A stretch of DNA of 64,000 bases from the NCBI GenBank assembly GCA_018401465.1, contig JAGYKE010000004.1, forward strand, positions 1,891,857-1,955,856, in the 5' to 3' direction. The translations under genes were made by a program, and so were the position numbers. This document shows positions 44,261-56,514 of this stretch, piece after piece. This stretch comes from Aestuariivita sp. GTDB lineage: Bacteria > Pseudomonadota > Alphaproteobacteria > Rhodobacterales > Rhodobacteraceae. A model generated the notes under the pieces. That model was not told the origin of the DNA and did not search any database. It saw only the letters and a list, made by a program, of their open reading frames with translations. Positions within the stretch are counted from its first letter, which is position 1, and every line of letters begins with the position of its first letter.

Positions 44261-44989
44261 TCAGGCGCGCGGGATGGTCATCGCGCGGATGGCGAGAAGG
44301 CCGATGACCGCGGCGCCTGCAAGTGCCAGGATCGCGACCAGAAGCTGCGCCTGGCCGAGGTTGTTGACCGCCACGGCGACCAGCGCCCAGACCACGGCGA
44401 TCCCGTATTCCGGCACGCCTTCCAGCGCGACCTGAACCACGCAGGCCAGCACGGTCGCCACCAGAAGGCACAGGATCGCTGCCTGTACCTCGCCCATCAC
44501 GCCCCAGCCCGCCAGCACCAGCCCCACTGCCACGCAGGACGCGGCCGACAGCCACCCGGCATAAAGCCCGATGGGTGCCCGTGCCCACCAGCGGTCGAGC
44601 AGCGGCGCCGCGAACAGCGCCCGCAGCGCCGGGATCAGCATCGCCCAGATCAGCACGGCGGCGGCAAAGGCCGAGAGCTTCGCCACCGGCAGCCAGCTGG
44701 CCCCCACCGCAAGGCTGAGCGCGAGCCAGGGCCGCATTTCGGCCCAGTCGGGCGCGGTCGCGCGGGCGAACAGGCCATAGAGAGCCGAGGCGATGAGACC
44801 CACGTAGATCAGTGCCCAGATCGCGAAGGCATAACCCGCGGGCTGGACGGGCGGGTCATCCTGCGGAACCGGGAACTGGTCGGGGGCGAAGCCGCCAAAA
44901 TCGGGCACGATGAAGGAGGACGCCCCGAAGGCCAGCGCCGCCAGCGCCACCGCGACGGCCCAGAGGCGCAAGCGCGCCTCGGCGCTCAT
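44261..44989 (-). CDS. TspO/MBR-related integral membrane protein
   Basis: 242 aa, mostly hydrophobic, with about seven helices. The segment [23 protein letters not shown] near residue 50 resembles the TspO motif around PxWxFxxxW. The remainder, with Trp residues in [17 protein letters not shown], is consistent with a TspO-like tryptophan-rich protein. Function is uncertain; TspO proteins bind porphyrins. Its ATG lies just inside the serS end, overlapping as ATGA, so it is cotranscribed after serS. Confidence 0.7.
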   Translation of the reverse strand: MSAEARLRLWAVAVALAALAFGASSFIVPDFGGFAPDQFPVPQDDPPVQPAGYAFAIWALIYVGLIASALYGLFARATAPDWAEMRPWLALSLAVGASWLPVAKLSAFAAAVLIWAMLIPALRALFAAPLLDRWWARAPIGLYAGWLSAASCVAVGLVLAGWGVMGEVQAAILCLLVATVLACVVQVALEGVPEYGIAVVWALVAVAVNNLGQAQLLVAILALAGAAVIGLLAIRAMTIPRA

Positions 44990-46278
44990 GCCAGCGTGCC
45001 TTCGGCGGTCAGGCGCGTGCGGCCCCCCAGATAGGGGTGCAGCGCGGCGGGCAGGGTCACCGAGCCGTCCGCCTCCTGCCCGTTCTCCAGCACCGCGATC
45101 AGGCAGCGCCCGACGGCCAGGCCCGATCCGTTCAGCGTATGCAGGAATTCGGGCTTGCCGCCGCCCGCGGGGCGGAAGCGCGCATTCATCCGCCGTGCCT
45201 GGAAATCGCCGCAGGTGGAAACCGAGGAGATCTCGCGATAGGTGTTCTGCCCGGGCAGCCAGGCTTCGATGTCATAGGTGCGGCGCGCGCCGAAGCCCAT
45301 GTCGCCGGTGCAGAGCACCATCGTGCGATAGGGGATGCCGAGTTTTTCGAGGATGCCCTCGGCGCAGCGCAGCATGCGCTTCTGTTCGGCGTCGCTGTCT
45401 TCCGGTTTCGTGATCGACACCATTTCGACCTTCTCGAACTGGTGCTGGCGCAGCATGCCCGCCGTGTCGCGCCCGGCACTTCCCGCCTCGGACCGGAAGC
45501 ACAGCGAATGTGCGGTATAGCGGCGGGGCAGGGTGGCGTCGTCGACGATCTCGCCCGCGACGATGTTGGTCAGGCTCACCTCGGACGTCGGGATCAGCCA
45601 CCAGCCATTCGTCGTCTCGTAGCTGTCCTCGCCGAACTTCGGCAGCTGGCCTGTGCCGAACATCGTCTCGGGGCGCACCAGCACGGGGCCGTTGACTTCG
45701 GTCAGCCCGTTCTCGGTTGTGTGGGTATCGAGCATGAACTGCGTCAGCGCCCGGTGCAGCCGCGCGACCGCACCCGACATCACGACAAAGCGCGCGCCCG
45801 AGAGTTTCGCCGCCGTTTCGAAATCCATCGACGGGGCGACGCCCGCGATTTCGTAATGCTCCTTCGGGGCGAAGTCGAAGGCGCGGGGCGTGCCCCAGCG
45901 GTTGATCTCGACATTGCCGGCCTCGTCCGCGCCGTCGGGGACGTCGTCGTAAGGCAGGTTCGGGATGCGCGAGAGGGCATCGGCCAGTCGGTCGTCGAGA
46001 ACCTTCGCCTCGGCCTGCATCGCGGCGATCTCGTCCTTCTTGGCGGCGACAAGGGCGCGCAGGCGCTCAAACTCTGCCTCGTCGCCACGGGCCTTGGCCG
46101 CGCCCACCTCTCTCGAGGCGCGGTTCTGGTCGGCCTGCGCGGTCTCGGCCGCCGTGATCCGGGCACGCCGCGCCTCGTCGAGGGCGAGGATCTCCGCAGA
46201 CACCGGATTGGCCCCGCGCCGGGCCAGCGCGGCATCGAAGGCGGCCGGGTTGTCGCGGATGGCGCGGATGTCGTGCAT
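44986..46278 (-). CDS. serS: Serine--tRNA ligase
   Basis: A 430-aa class II aminoacyl-tRNA synthetase. The N-terminal half is the tRNA-binding coiled coil (about residues 30-100). Catalytic motifs are [17 protein letters not shown] near 230, [17 protein letters not shown] with HQFEKVEM near 260-285, and the late [17 protein letters not shown] near 390. It charges tRNA-Ser and tRNA-Sec with serine. It is divergent from yajC across a 253-bp gap that holds GC-rich inverted bits but no clear promoter to me. Confidence 0.97.
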   Translation of the reverse strand: MHDIRAIRDNPAAFDAALARRGANPVSAEILALDEARRARITAAETAQADQNRASREVGAAKARGDEAEFERLRALVAAKKDEIAAMQAEAKVLDDRLADALSRIPNLPYDDVPDGADEAGNVEINRWGTPRAFDFAPKEHYEIAGVAPSMDFETAAKLSGARFVVMSGAVARLHRALTQFMLDTHTTENGLTEVNGPVLVRPETMFGTGQLPKFGEDSYETTNGWWLIPTSEVSLTNIVAGEIVDDATLPRRYTAHSLCFRSEAGSAGRDTAGMLRQHQFEKVEMVSITKPEDSDAEQKRMLRCAEGILEKLGIPYRTMVLCTGDMGFGARRTYDIEAWLPGQNTYREISSVSTCGDFQARRMNARFRPAGGGKPEFLHTLNGSGLAVGRCLIAVLENGQEADGSVTLPAALHPYLGGRTRLTAEGTLA

Positions 46279-46531
46279 GGGTCTGGTCCTGCGGTGCGAG
46301 TCGTCTGGAGGACGGTTATGCCGCAGATGGGGGGCGGGGGGTAGCCCCCGGGGATGCGGTCAGCGGGCATACACGCGTCTGCACGCCCTGTGCACAGCGT
46401 GGCATACGCGCCGTGCGTACCCGTTTCCGGCCAGCATCGCGCCTTGCACCTTCGCGCCCCAGCGCATAAGTTCCGCCGAAATTTGGCATCCGGCGCGGCC
46501 GGGCCGCGGACCCATCAAGAAGGACACTCCC

Positions 46532-46819
46532 ATGGACGGTGGCAGCGCATTCGCCCAGTTTCTTCCGCTTATCCTGATCTTCCTGATCATGTATTTCCTG
46601 CTGATCCGGCCCCAGCAGAAGAAGGTCAAGGAACATCAGGCCATGGTCGCGGCGCTGCGCCGGGGCGACCAGATCGTCACGCAGGGCGGGCTGATCGGCA
46701 AGGTGACCAAGGTCAAGGACGATGGCGAGATCGAGGTCGAAGTGGCTGAAAACGTCCGCGTCCGTGTAATCCGCAACACCGTCGCCCAAGTGATCAGCAA
46801 GACCGAACCTGCGGCGTAA
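46532..46819 (+). CDS. yajC: Preprotein translocase subunit YajC
   Basis: 95 aa. One N-terminal membrane helix contains the YajC motif FLPLILIFLIMYFLLIRPQQ, followed by KKVKEHQAM, RRGDQIVTQGGLIGKV and a short beta domain. It associates with SecDF. The ATG at 46532 follows AGAAGGACACTCCC; the longer open frame upstream is antisense to serS. It leads the yajC-secD-secF set. Confidence 0.95.
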   Translation: MDGGSAFAQFLPLILIFLIMYFLLIRPQQKKVKEHQAMVAALRRGDQIVTQGGLIGKVTKVKDDGEIEVEVAENVRVRVIRNTVAQVISKTEPAA

Positions 46820-46864
46820 GCCCTTCATCCATCTGACGAAACGGCCGGCGGGGCGGGCACTTTC

Positions 46865-48526
46865 ATGCTGCAGATCGCGATATGGAAACGGGTGGCCATC
46901 TGGGGGCTTTGTGCCCTTGGGTTGCTGCTGTCGATGCCCAACGCCTTCTATACCACGGTCGAGCGGCACAATGACGCGCTGGCCGAGATCGGGCGCGGCG
47001 GCGAGACGCCGGAACTGGCCGCAGACGTGGCCGCCTGGCCGTCTTTCCTGCCGTCGGGTCTGGTCAATCTGGGGCTTGATCTGCGGGGCGGCGCGCATCT
47101 TCTGGCCGAAGTGCAGGTCGGGGATGTCTATGCCGCGCGCATGGCCGCAACGTGGCCCGAAATCCGCGACGCCCTGCGCCCGGAACGCGACGTGGTCGGC
47201 ACGATCCGTCTGCAGGAGGGTGCGCGCGACGAGCTCCGCATCCGCATCGGCAACCCCGAGGGCATGGCCCGCGCGATCGAGGTCGTGCGTGCGCTCGCCC
47301 GCCCGATCCAGACCGTCACCGGCATCGGCGCCTCTGATCTTGCCGTGCGGGGCGAGGGCGATCTGCTCATCGTCACGCTGAGCGAGGAGGAGCGTCAGGC
47401 CTCCGACGACCGCACCGTGCAGCAATCGCTCGAAATCATCCGTCGCCGGATCGATGAGGTGGGCACCCGCGAACCCACGATCCAGCGGCAGGGCACTGAC
47501 CGTATCCTCATTCAGGTGCCGGGCATCGGAAGCGCCACGGAACTGAAGGCCATCATCGGGACCACCGCGCAGCTGACCTTCCACCCGGTCGTCAGCCGCA
47601 CCACCGACGCATCGGCGAGCGCGGGCGTGGGCAACATCCTCGTGCCGTCCATCGATGAGCCGGGGGTTCTCTACGTGCTCGAAGCCGCCCCTGTGGTCAC
47701 CGGCGAGGAACTGGTCGATGCGCAGCCGAGCTTCGACCAGAACGGGCGCCCGGCGGTCAATTTCCGCTTCAACCCGACCGGGGCGCGCAAGTTCGGCGAC
47801 TACACGGCGGAAAACATCGGCAATCCCTTTGCCATCGTGCTCGACAGCGAGGTGATCAGTGCGCCGGTCATCCAGTCGCATATCCCCGGCGGGTCGGGCA
47901 TCATCACCGGCCGCTTCTCGGTCGAGGAATCGACGAACCTTGCCGTGCTGCTTCGGGCGGGCGCGCTGCCTGCGGGGCTTGAATTCCTGGAAGAACGCAC
48001 CATCGGCCCGGAACTGGGGCAGGACAGCATCGAGGCCGGTCGCATCGCGACGCTGGTCGCCTTCGTGGCCGTGCTGACCTTCATGCTGCTGGCCTATGGC
48101 CTGTTCGGGTTGTTCGCCAACATCGCGCTGATGCTGAACATTGCCCTTCTCTTCGGGGTGCTCAGCCTCATCGGCGGCACGCTGACCCTGCCCGGGATCG
48201 CGGGGATCGTGCTGACGGTCGGCATGGCGGTCGATGCGAACGTGCTGATCTTCGAGCGCATCCGCGAGGAACTCAAATCCGCGAAGGGCCCGGCGCGCGC
48301 CATCGAACTGGGCTACGAGAAGGCGCTGAGCGCGATCCTCGACGCCAACATCACCACCTTCATCACGGCGACGATCCTTTATGCCATGGGGTCGGGCCCG
48401 GTGCGGGGGTTCGCCATCACGCTGGGGCTTGGCATCCTGACTTCGGTCTTCACCGCGATCTTCGTGACGCGCCTGTTGGTCGTGATCTGGTTCGAACGCC
48501 GCCGCCCCAAGACGATCGAGGTCTGA
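46865..48526 (+). CDS. secD: Protein translocase subunit SecD
   Basis: A 553-aa inner-membrane protein. There is a first helix near residues 10-25, a large periplasmic domain with the signature LGLDLRGGAHLLAEV near 60 and RIDEVGTREPTIQRQG near 190, and then five C-terminal helices with GIVLTVGMAVDANVLIFERI. With SecF it uses the proton gradient to pull exported proteins out of SecYEG. It ends 1 bp before the secF ATG. Confidence 0.97.
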   Translation: MLQIAIWKRVAIWGLCALGLLLSMPNAFYTTVERHNDALAEIGRGGETPELAADVAAWPSFLPSGLVNLGLDLRGGAHLLAEVQVGDVYAARMAATWPEIRDALRPERDVVGTIRLQEGARDELRIRIGNPEGMARAIEVVRALARPIQTVTGIGASDLAVRGEGDLLIVTLSEEERQASDDRTVQQSLEIIRRRIDEVGTREPTIQRQGTDRILIQVPGIGSATELKAIIGTTAQLTFHPVVSRTTDASASAGVGNILVPSIDEPGVLYVLEAAPVVTGEELVDAQPSFDQNGRPAVNFRFNPTGARKFGDYTAENIGNPFAIVLDSEVISAPVIQSHIPGGSGIITGRFSVEESTNLAVLLRAGALPAGLEFLEERTIGPELGQDSIEAGRIATLVAFVAVLTFMLLAYGLFGLFANIALMLNIALLFGVLSLIGGTLTLPGIAGIVLTVGMAVDANVLIFERIREELKSAKGPARAIELGYEKALSAILDANITTFITATILYAMGSGPVRGFAITLGLGILTSVFTAIFVTRLLVVIWFERRRPKTIEV

Positions 48527-48527
48527 G

Positions 48528-49496
48528 ATGCGCCTGAAACTCATCGCCGACGGGACGACCTTCGATTTCTTCAAGCGCTGGAAAGTGTGGTTCGGCATCT
48601 CGGCCGTCATGATGGTGATCGCCTTCGTCAGTTTCCTGCTGCAGGGGCTGAATTATGGCATCGACTTCAAGGGCGGCACGACGATCCGCACCGAAAGCGC
48701 GCTTGCGATCGACGTGGGTGTCTACCGCGCGGCGATCGATCCGCTGGGCCTGGGCGACGTGACGATCACCGAGGTGTTCGACCCCACTTTCGGGGCCGAC
48801 CAGAACGTCGCCATGATCCGCATCCAGGCGCAGGACGGTGCCGAGGCGGCATCGCCTGCGGTCATCGAATCCGTCCGCGCCGCCCTGCAGGCGGTGGTGC
48901 CCGATATCCAGTTCGTCTCGGTCGAAAGCGTGGGGCCCAAGGTGTCGGGCGAACTGATCCAGACCGCGATCATCGCGGTCGTGCTCGCCATCGTGGCGGT
49001 GCTGATCTACATCTGGATGCGGTTCGAATGGCAGTTTGCGGTGGGTGCTGTCGTTGCGCTGATTCATGACGTGATCCTGACCATCGGCATCTTTTCCGAA
49101 CTGCAGATCCGCTTCGATCTGGCCATCATCGCGGCCCTTCTGACGATCGTGGGCTATTCGCTGAACGACACCGTGGTCGTCTTCGACCGGGTGCGCGAGA
49201 ACCTGCGCAAGTACAAGCAGAAGCCGCTGGCCGAAGTGCTGAACCTGTCGATCAACGAAACCATGAGCCGGACGCTGATGACCTCGGTCACTACGCTGAT
49301 CGCGCTTCTGGCGCTTTTCGCGCTGGGCGGCGACGTGATCCGGGGCTTTGTCTTCGCGATGATCTGGGGCGTGATCGTGGGCACCTATTCGTCGATCTTC
49401 GTCGCCTCGGCGATCTTGCTGTATCTGGGCGTCAAGCGGGACTGGTCGAAACCCACCGACACGACGGGCAACCAGTTCGCCAATGTGGATGCCTGA
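48528..49496 (+). CDS. secF: Protein translocase subunit SecF
   Basis: A 322-aa partner of SecD, with a first helix, a small periplasmic domain (LNYGIDFKGGTTIRTE near residue 40, VGPKVSGELIQTAI near 130) and five further helices. The conserved YSLNDTVVVFDRVRENLR near 210 and MSRTLMTSVTTL are present. Start and end fit the family. The operon continues into the Mth938-domain gene. Confidence 0.97.
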   Translation: MRLKLIADGTTFDFFKRWKVWFGISAVMMVIAFVSFLLQGLNYGIDFKGGTTIRTESALAIDVGVYRAAIDPLGLGDVTITEVFDPTFGADQNVAMIRIQAQDGAEAASPAVIESVRAALQAVVPDIQFVSVESVGPKVSGELIQTAIIAVVLAIVAVLIYIWMRFEWQFAVGAVVALIHDVILTIGIFSELQIRFDLAIIAALLTIVGYSLNDTVVVFDRVRENLRKYKQKPLAEVLNLSINETMSRTLMTSVTTLIALLALFALGGDVIRGFVFAMIWGVIVGTYSSIFVASAILLYLGVKRDWSKPTDTTGNQFANVDA

Positions 49497-49514
49497 CCGG
49501 AAGGGGGCTGGCCC

Positions 49515-49868
49515 ATGCGTCTGAACAAGGTCGTCTTCACCGATGCCGAACCGATCGACGGCTATGGGCCGGGTTTCTTCCGGATCGGGGGCAAGGTGCA
49601 CGAAGGTCCCGTCCTGACCGGACCCAAGGGCACGTCGCCCTGGGCCGGCTATGACGACGCCGAACCGCTGGCCGCGCTGGCGGGCGAAATCGACGTGATC
49701 TTCATCGGGACAGGGGCCGAGATCGCGCATATCCCCGCTGCCCTGCGCGCGCGGCTCGAAGGGCTTGGTCTCGGGGTCGAGACGATGAATTCGCCTGCTG
49801 CCGCGCGGACCTACAACGTGCTTCTGTCCGAAGGGCGCCGGGTCGCCCTGGCTCTCATCCCGGTCTGA
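49515..49868 (+). CDS. Mth938-like domain protein (DUF498)
   Basis: A 117-aa protein with the Mth938/NDUFAF3-like pattern: IDGYGPGFFRIGG near residue 15, TGPKGTSPWAGYD, VIFIGTGAEIAHIPAALRARLE and TYNVLLSEGRRVALALIPV. Homologues occur after secF in many alphaproteobacteria. The mitochondrial relative helps assemble complex I. Its bacterial role is unclear. Confidence 0.88.
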   Translation: MRLNKVVFTDAEPIDGYGPGFFRIGGKVHEGPVLTGPKGTSPWAGYDDAEPLAALAGEIDVIFIGTGAEIAHIPAALRARLEGLGLGVETMNSPAAARTYNVLLSEGRRVALALIPV

Positions 49869-49916
49869 GGCGATTTGGCCATGTCGCGGCCGCCTGTGAT
49901 GGGGTAATCCGATTAC

Positions 49917-50531
49917 ATGAGCCTGATCGCCGAAGATCTGAGTGTGGCGCGCGGCGGCGTGCCGATCCTGCAGGGGCTGTCCTTCACGCTCGGCGACGGA
50001 CAGGCGCTGATCCTGCGGGGGCCGAACGGGATCGGCAAGACGACGCTTCTGCGCACGCTGGCGGGGCTGCAGCCGCCCCTGTCGGGCCGGATCACCGGCG
50101 CCGAAGACCGGATCGCCTATGCCGCCCATGCCGACGGGATCAAGCCCACGCTGAGCGTCCGCGAGAACCTGACCTTCTGGGCGCGCGTCTTCTGCGCAGT
50201 CGGGATCGACGCGGCGATCGAGGCCTATGCGCTGGGCCCGCTCGCGGCGCGGCCCGCGGGGGCGCTGTCGGCGGGGCAGAAGCGGCGGCTTGGGCTTGCA
50301 CGGATGCTGGTGACGGGGAGGCCGGTCTGGGCGATGGACGAACCGACCGTGTCGCTCGACCGGGATGCGGTCGCGATGTTCGCAGACGCGGTGCGCGCGC
50401 ATCTGGCGGCGGGCGGCAGCGCGCTGATTGCCACGCATATCGACCTCGGGCTTGACGCGCAGGTGCTGGAGCTTGGCCCCTTCCGCGCCGCGCCGGAAGC
50501 GGTCGATGCGTTTGAGGACGCCTTCGCATGA
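49917..50531 (+). CDS. ccmA: Heme exporter ATP-binding protein CcmA
   Basis: A 204-aa ABC ATPase of the CcmABCD complex, which releases holo-CcmE loaded with heme. It has Walker [17 protein letters not shown] near residue 38, signature [15 protein letters not shown] near 120 (Ala in place of the usual Gly of LSGGQ, as is common in CcmA), and Walker [14 protein letters not shown]. It overlaps ccmB by 4 bp. Confidence 0.95.
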   Translation: MSLIAEDLSVARGGVPILQGLSFTLGDGQALILRGPNGIGKTTLLRTLAGLQPPLSGRITGAEDRIAYAAHADGIKPTLSVRENLTFWARVFCAVGIDAAIEAYALGPLAARPAGALSAGQKRRLGLARMLVTGRPVWAMDEPTVSLDRDAVAMFADAVRAHLAAGGSALIATHIDLGLDAQVLELGPFRAAPEAVDAFEDAFA

Positions 50532-51184
50532 TCGCGCTTCTGAAACGCGACATGGCGCTGGCGATCCGCGCGGGCGGCGGCTTCGGGCTGGGGCTGGCCT
50601 TCTTTCTGATCGTCGCGGTGCTGGTGCCCTTCGGCGTGGGGCCGGACCCCGCGCTTCTGTCGCGGATTGCGCCGGGCATCCTGTGGGTCGGCGCGCTTCT
50701 GGCCTGCCTCCTGTCGCTTGACCGGATGCTGGCGCTGGATTGGGAGGATGGCTCGCTCGACCTGCTGGCGACGGCACCCCTGCCGCTCGAAGGGGTGGTG
50801 AGCGTCAAGGCGCTGGCGCACTGGATCACGACGGGCCTGCCGCTGGTGCTGGCCGCGCCGGTGTTGGGGGTACTTCTGAACCTGCCCGTGCCGGGGTATC
50901 TGTGGCTGGTCCTGTCGCTGGCGCTGGGCACGCCCGCGCTGTCGGTGATCGGGGCCTTCGGCGCCGCGCTGACCGTGGGGCTGAAACGCGGCGGGCTACT
51001 TCTGTCGCTGCTGGTGCTGCCGCTTTACATGCCCACGCTCATCTTCGGGGCCGAGGTTGCCCGGCGCGGGGCGGAAGGTCTGGACGTCGCCACGCCGCTG
51101 CTGATGCTGGCAGGGATCACGGCGGGGTCGGTGGCCCTTCTGCCCTTTGCCAGCGCCGCTGTCCTGCGCGTCAATCTGCGCTAG
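50528..51184 (+). CDS. ccmB: Heme exporter protein CcmB
   Basis: 218 aa with six hydrophobic segments and the family-typical starts [20 protein letters not shown] and [18 protein letters not shown] near residue 55. It is the membrane partner of CcmA. Spacing to ccmC is 45 bp, in line with the conserved ccmABCDG order. Confidence 0.95.
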   Translation: MIALLKRDMALAIRAGGGFGLGLAFFLIVAVLVPFGVGPDPALLSRIAPGILWVGALLACLLSLDRMLALDWEDGSLDLLATAPLPLEGVVSVKALAHWITTGLPLVLAAPVLGVLLNLPVPGYLWLVLSLALGTPALSVIGAFGAALTVGLKRGGLLLSLLVLPLYMPTLIFGAEVARRGAEGLDVATPLLMLAGITAGSVALLPFASAAVLRVNLR

Positions 51185-51229
51185 CGGATGTGAATTGAGA
51201 CTGGCGGAAAGAGAGACTAGATATCGGCC

Positions 51230-51961
51230 ATGACATTTTGGGAATTCGCAAATCCGAAGAAGTTTCTCGCCTGGTCGGAACGGGCGCTGCCCTTTCTCTG
51301 GGTCGCGGCAGCGTTGTGCCTTGTCGTCGGGCTGGTCTGGGGCTTCTTCTTCACGCCGGACGATTTCCGGCAGGGATCGACCGTCAAGATCATCTACCTG
51401 CATGTGCCGTCCGCGATGATGGCGATCAACATCTGGGTGATGATGCTGGTCACTTCGCTGATCTGGATCGTGCGGCGCCATCACGTGAGCGCCCTTGCCG
51501 CCCGCGCCGCGGCACCCGTGGGCATTGCGATGACGCTCATCGCTCTGGTCACCGGGGCGATCTGGGGTCAGCCCATGTGGGGCACCTGGTGGGCGTGGGA
51601 CCCGCGGCTGACCTCGTTCCTGATCCTGTTCCTGTTTTACCTCGGCTATGTCGCGCTGTGGGAGGCGATCGACAATCCCGACACGGCGGCCGATTTGACC
51701 AGCGTGCTCTGCCTTGTGGGATCGGTCTTTGCGGTGCTCAGCCGCTATGCGGTCAACTTCTGGAATCAGGGCCTGCATCAGGGCGCGACGCTGTCCCTCG
51801 ACAAGGAAGAGAACATTGCCGATGTCTTCTACTTCCCGCTTCTGGTCTGCATCGCGGGCTTCGTGCTTCTGTTCGTGGCTCTGGTGCTCTACCGCACGGG
51901 AACCGAAATCCGCGCGCGGCGGCTCAAGGCGCTGATGGCGCGGCAGAGGGTACAGGCATGA
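51230..51961 (+). CDS. ccmC: Heme exporter protein CcmC
   Basis: 243 aa with six membrane helices. The tryptophan-rich heme-handling motif reads WGQPMWGTWWAWDPRLTS near residue 115, and flanking His residues (YLHVPSA near 62 and NQGLHQGATLS near 185) are in the expected periplasmic loops. CcmC passes heme to CcmE. Its stop overlaps ccmD. Confidence 0.96.
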   Translation: MTFWEFANPKKFLAWSERALPFLWVAAALCLVVGLVWGFFFTPDDFRQGSTVKIIYLHVPSAMMAINIWVMMLVTSLIWIVRRHHVSALAARAAAPVGIAMTLIALVTGAIWGQPMWGTWWAWDPRLTSFLILFLFYLGYVALWEAIDNPDTAADLTSVLCLVGSVFAVLSRYAVNFWNQGLHQGATLSLDKEENIADVFYFPLLVCIAGFVLLFVALVLYRTGTEIRARRLKALMARQRVQA

Positions 51962-52116
51962 TGCCCGATCTTGGAAAATATGCAGATGCCGTGCTGTCGG
52001 CCTATGGGGTGTCGATCCTGCTGCTGGTGGGGATCGTGGTGCTGACGCTGATCCGCGGCCGCCGCATCCGCGCCGAAATGAACGCGGTCGACCGCAAGGG
52101 GCGCAGCGATGGCTAA
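51958..52116 (+). CDS. ccmD: Heme exporter protein CcmD
   Basis: 52 aa with one membrane helix (YGVSILLLVGIVVLTLI) and a basic cytoplasmic tail (RGRRIRAEM). It starts MMPDLGKYADAVLSAYG, a usual CcmD form. It overlaps ccmC by 4 bp (ATGA) and ccmG by 8 bp. CcmD holds CcmC and CcmE together for heme release. Confidence 0.93.
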   Translation: MMPDLGKYADAVLSAYGVSILLLVGIVVLTLIRGRRIRAEMNAVDRKGRSDG

Positions 52117-52645
52117 GGTGTCGCCCCTGATGATCGCGCCGCCCGCGATCTTCCTGGCTTTCATAATCTTCGCAGGCGTCGGCATGTTCCGGAAAGACCG
52201 TGATGAATTGCCATCGACCCTTGTAGGAAGAGAAGCACCGGCTGTTTTGCCGATCCAGTTAGCGGATCTGGAGACATTCGATAATTCTGATCTGAAGGTC
52301 GAGGGCCTAAAGCTGGTGAATTTCTGGGCGAGTTGGTGTGCACCGTGCCGGGTTGAACATCCAAATCTGGTTGAGCTATCGAAGGAGCTTCCGATATACG
52401 GTATCAATCGTGATTTGACCGACGCAGATGCGATCAAGTTTCTAGATGAATTGGGCGACCCTTATGTTGGTATCTTGTTTGATCAGAACAATCGCCAGTC
52501 TCTGGAGTGGGGTGTGTACGGTTTGCCTGAAACCTTCTTGATTGGCTCGGATGGTATTGTACTTGAGCGGATAGCTGGCCCCTTAACGGAGCGAGTAATA
52601 GCCGAAAGGCTCCGCCCGGCGATGGAGCGCGCGAAAGCCGATTGA
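52109..52645 (+). CDS. ccmG: Thiol:disulfide interchange protein CcmG/DsbE
   Basis: A 178-aa membrane-anchored thioredoxin-like protein that keeps apocytochrome c Cys reduced. The N-terminal helix is residues 5-25; the active site is FWASWCAPC with W76, and the CcmG tail GVYGLPETFLI near 138 carries the cis-Pro. About 52195-52605 is clearly AT-richer than its surroundings and uses codons such as TTA, ATA, AAT and GAT that neighbouring genes avoid. The first 85 bp and the end look normal. The mosaic suggests replacement by recombination from a lower-GC relative. Confidence 0.95.
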   Translation: MAKVSPLMIAPPAIFLAFIIFAGVGMFRKDRDELPSTLVGREAPAVLPIQLADLETFDNSDLKVEGLKLVNFWASWCAPCRVEHPNLVELSKELPIYGINRDLTDADAIKFLDELGDPYVGILFDQNNRQSLEWGVYGLPETFLIGSDGIVLERIAGPLTERVIAERLRPAMERAKAD

Positions 52646-52690
52646 GCGCTCGTGCCGCCCGCACGCTTTTTCAGCGCGGCTGCGCGTCGA

Positions 52691-52791
52691 TTGCGTATTC
52701 CTGTCGAGAAGAAACCGGGACCGCGCCTTGGTCTTCTTCTCGTTCCAAATACGCAAACGGCGCGCCGGGTTTCCCGGGCGCGCCGCAGAGG
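52691..52791. repeat. Double stem-loop between convergent ccmG and acnA, dispersed repeat copy C
   Basis: Arms TTGCGTATT (52691-52699) and CGAGAAGAA (52705-52713) pair with TTCTTCTCG (52734-52742) and AATACGCAA (52748-52756), with a 5-nt internal mismatch on each side. A second hairpin pairs GGCGCGCCGGG (52759-52769) with CCCGGGCGCGCC (52773-52784) around TTT and is followed by GCAGAGG. The right part matches copy A near 25.6 kb. It probably ends both transcripts, though there is no T run. Confidence 0.7.
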
Positions 52792-52803
52792 CTTAGGAGC
52801 GGA

Positions 52804-55578
<2,775 letters not shown>

Positions 55579-55676
55579 GTGGCTCCTCCTGAGAACCTTG
55601 AAGAAGGCGGGTCGCTGGCGCGTATCTGCCGCGTTCGCGGCGGCCTTTCAACCTGAAACGCGGGGGGTGCGGCAAT

Positions 55677-55698
55677 TTTGTATACCATAGTATGCAAA
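55677..55698. promoter_or_regulatory. Inverted repeat in the acnA/DUF1223 divergent region
   Basis: TTTGTATAC (55677-55685) and GTATGCAAA (55690-55698) are inverted arms matching at 8 of 9 positions around CATA. The site stands about 100 bp before the acnA ATG and 85 bp before the DUF1223 start, in a local AT-rich patch that could also hold -10 sequences. The binding factor is unknown. It does not resemble the iron-box forms I know. Confidence 0.5.
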
Positions 55699-55782
55699 GC
55701 CGGCGCCTCCGCATCGTGCCCGCTCCCTCGCTAAACCTTGATTGGTTATTTCAATCCTCTGCGCCTAGGTCAGGGAAACCCG

Positions 55783-56508
55783 ATGACCTCAGTCCTACAG
55801 GCCCTCATGACACGTCTTCTGGCCCTTGTCTCATCCGTCTGGATCGCGCTGGCCCTGCCTGTGTCGGCGCAGAACGCGCCCGTTGTGGTGGAGCTGTTCA
55901 CTTCGCAGGGTTGTTCGTCCTGTCCGCCGGCTGACGAATTGCTCCACGCGCTGTCGAAGCGGCCCGATGTCATCGCGCTGGCCCTGCATGTGGATTACTG
56001 GGACTATATCGGCTGGAAGGATGTCTTCGCCCGGCCCGAGCATACCGAACGGCAGAAGGCCTATGCGACGCGAAGCGGGCTCAAGTCCGTCTATACACCC
56101 CAGATCATCGTAAACGGGCTGGACGATGTGATGGGCGCGCGGGGCATGGAACTGGCCAACGCCATCGCGCGCCATGCCGCCCAGCCTGCCCGCGCGGTGC
56201 TTGCAGTCGAACGCAGCGGGGGCGAGCTGAAGATCGCGGCGCGGATGCTGATTCCCGCGGGTGATGCGCCGATGGTGGTGCAACTTGTGCGCTATACCCC
56301 CGAGCGCGAAATCCACATCACCCGGGGCGAGAACGAAGGGCGCCATATGGTCTATGCCAATGTGGTCGAGGGGTGGACGATCCTTGGCGAATGGACCGGG
56401 CGCGAGCCGTTCGAGCTGACCGTGCCCGTCGAGGGCAGCCACCCGGGCGCGGTGCTGATCCAGTATGCGGATCAGGGGGCGATCATCGCTGCTGCGCGGC
56501 TCGACTGA
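55783..56508 (+). CDS. DUF1223 family thioredoxin-like secreted protein
   Basis: 241 aa from the chosen ATG. A signal peptide ends near ALALPVSAQ. The DUF1223 core begins VVVELFTSQGCSSCPPADE, a CxxC redox motif, with VDYWDYIGWKDVF near 70 and YTPQIIVNG near 105. Cellular role unknown. I chose the ATG at 55783 after GGGAAACCC; an ATG at 55807 would also leave a signal peptide. Confidence 0.9.
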   Translation: MTSVLQALMTRLLALVSSVWIALALPVSAQNAPVVVELFTSQGCSSCPPADELLHALSKRPDVIALALHVDYWDYIGWKDVFARPEHTERQKAYATRSGLKSVYTPQIIVNGLDDVMGARGMELANAIARHAAQPARAVLAVERSGGELKIAARMLIPAGDAPMVVQLVRYTPEREIHITRGENEGRHMVYANVVEGWTILGEWTGREPFELTVPVEGSHPGAVLIQYADQGAIIAAARLD

Positions 56509-56514
56509 CCCCGC

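Noticed and set aside
46279-46531. GC-rich inverted bits upstream of yajC considered as a riboswitch
   Set aside because: No known riboswitch core could be traced and the pairings are short and scattered.
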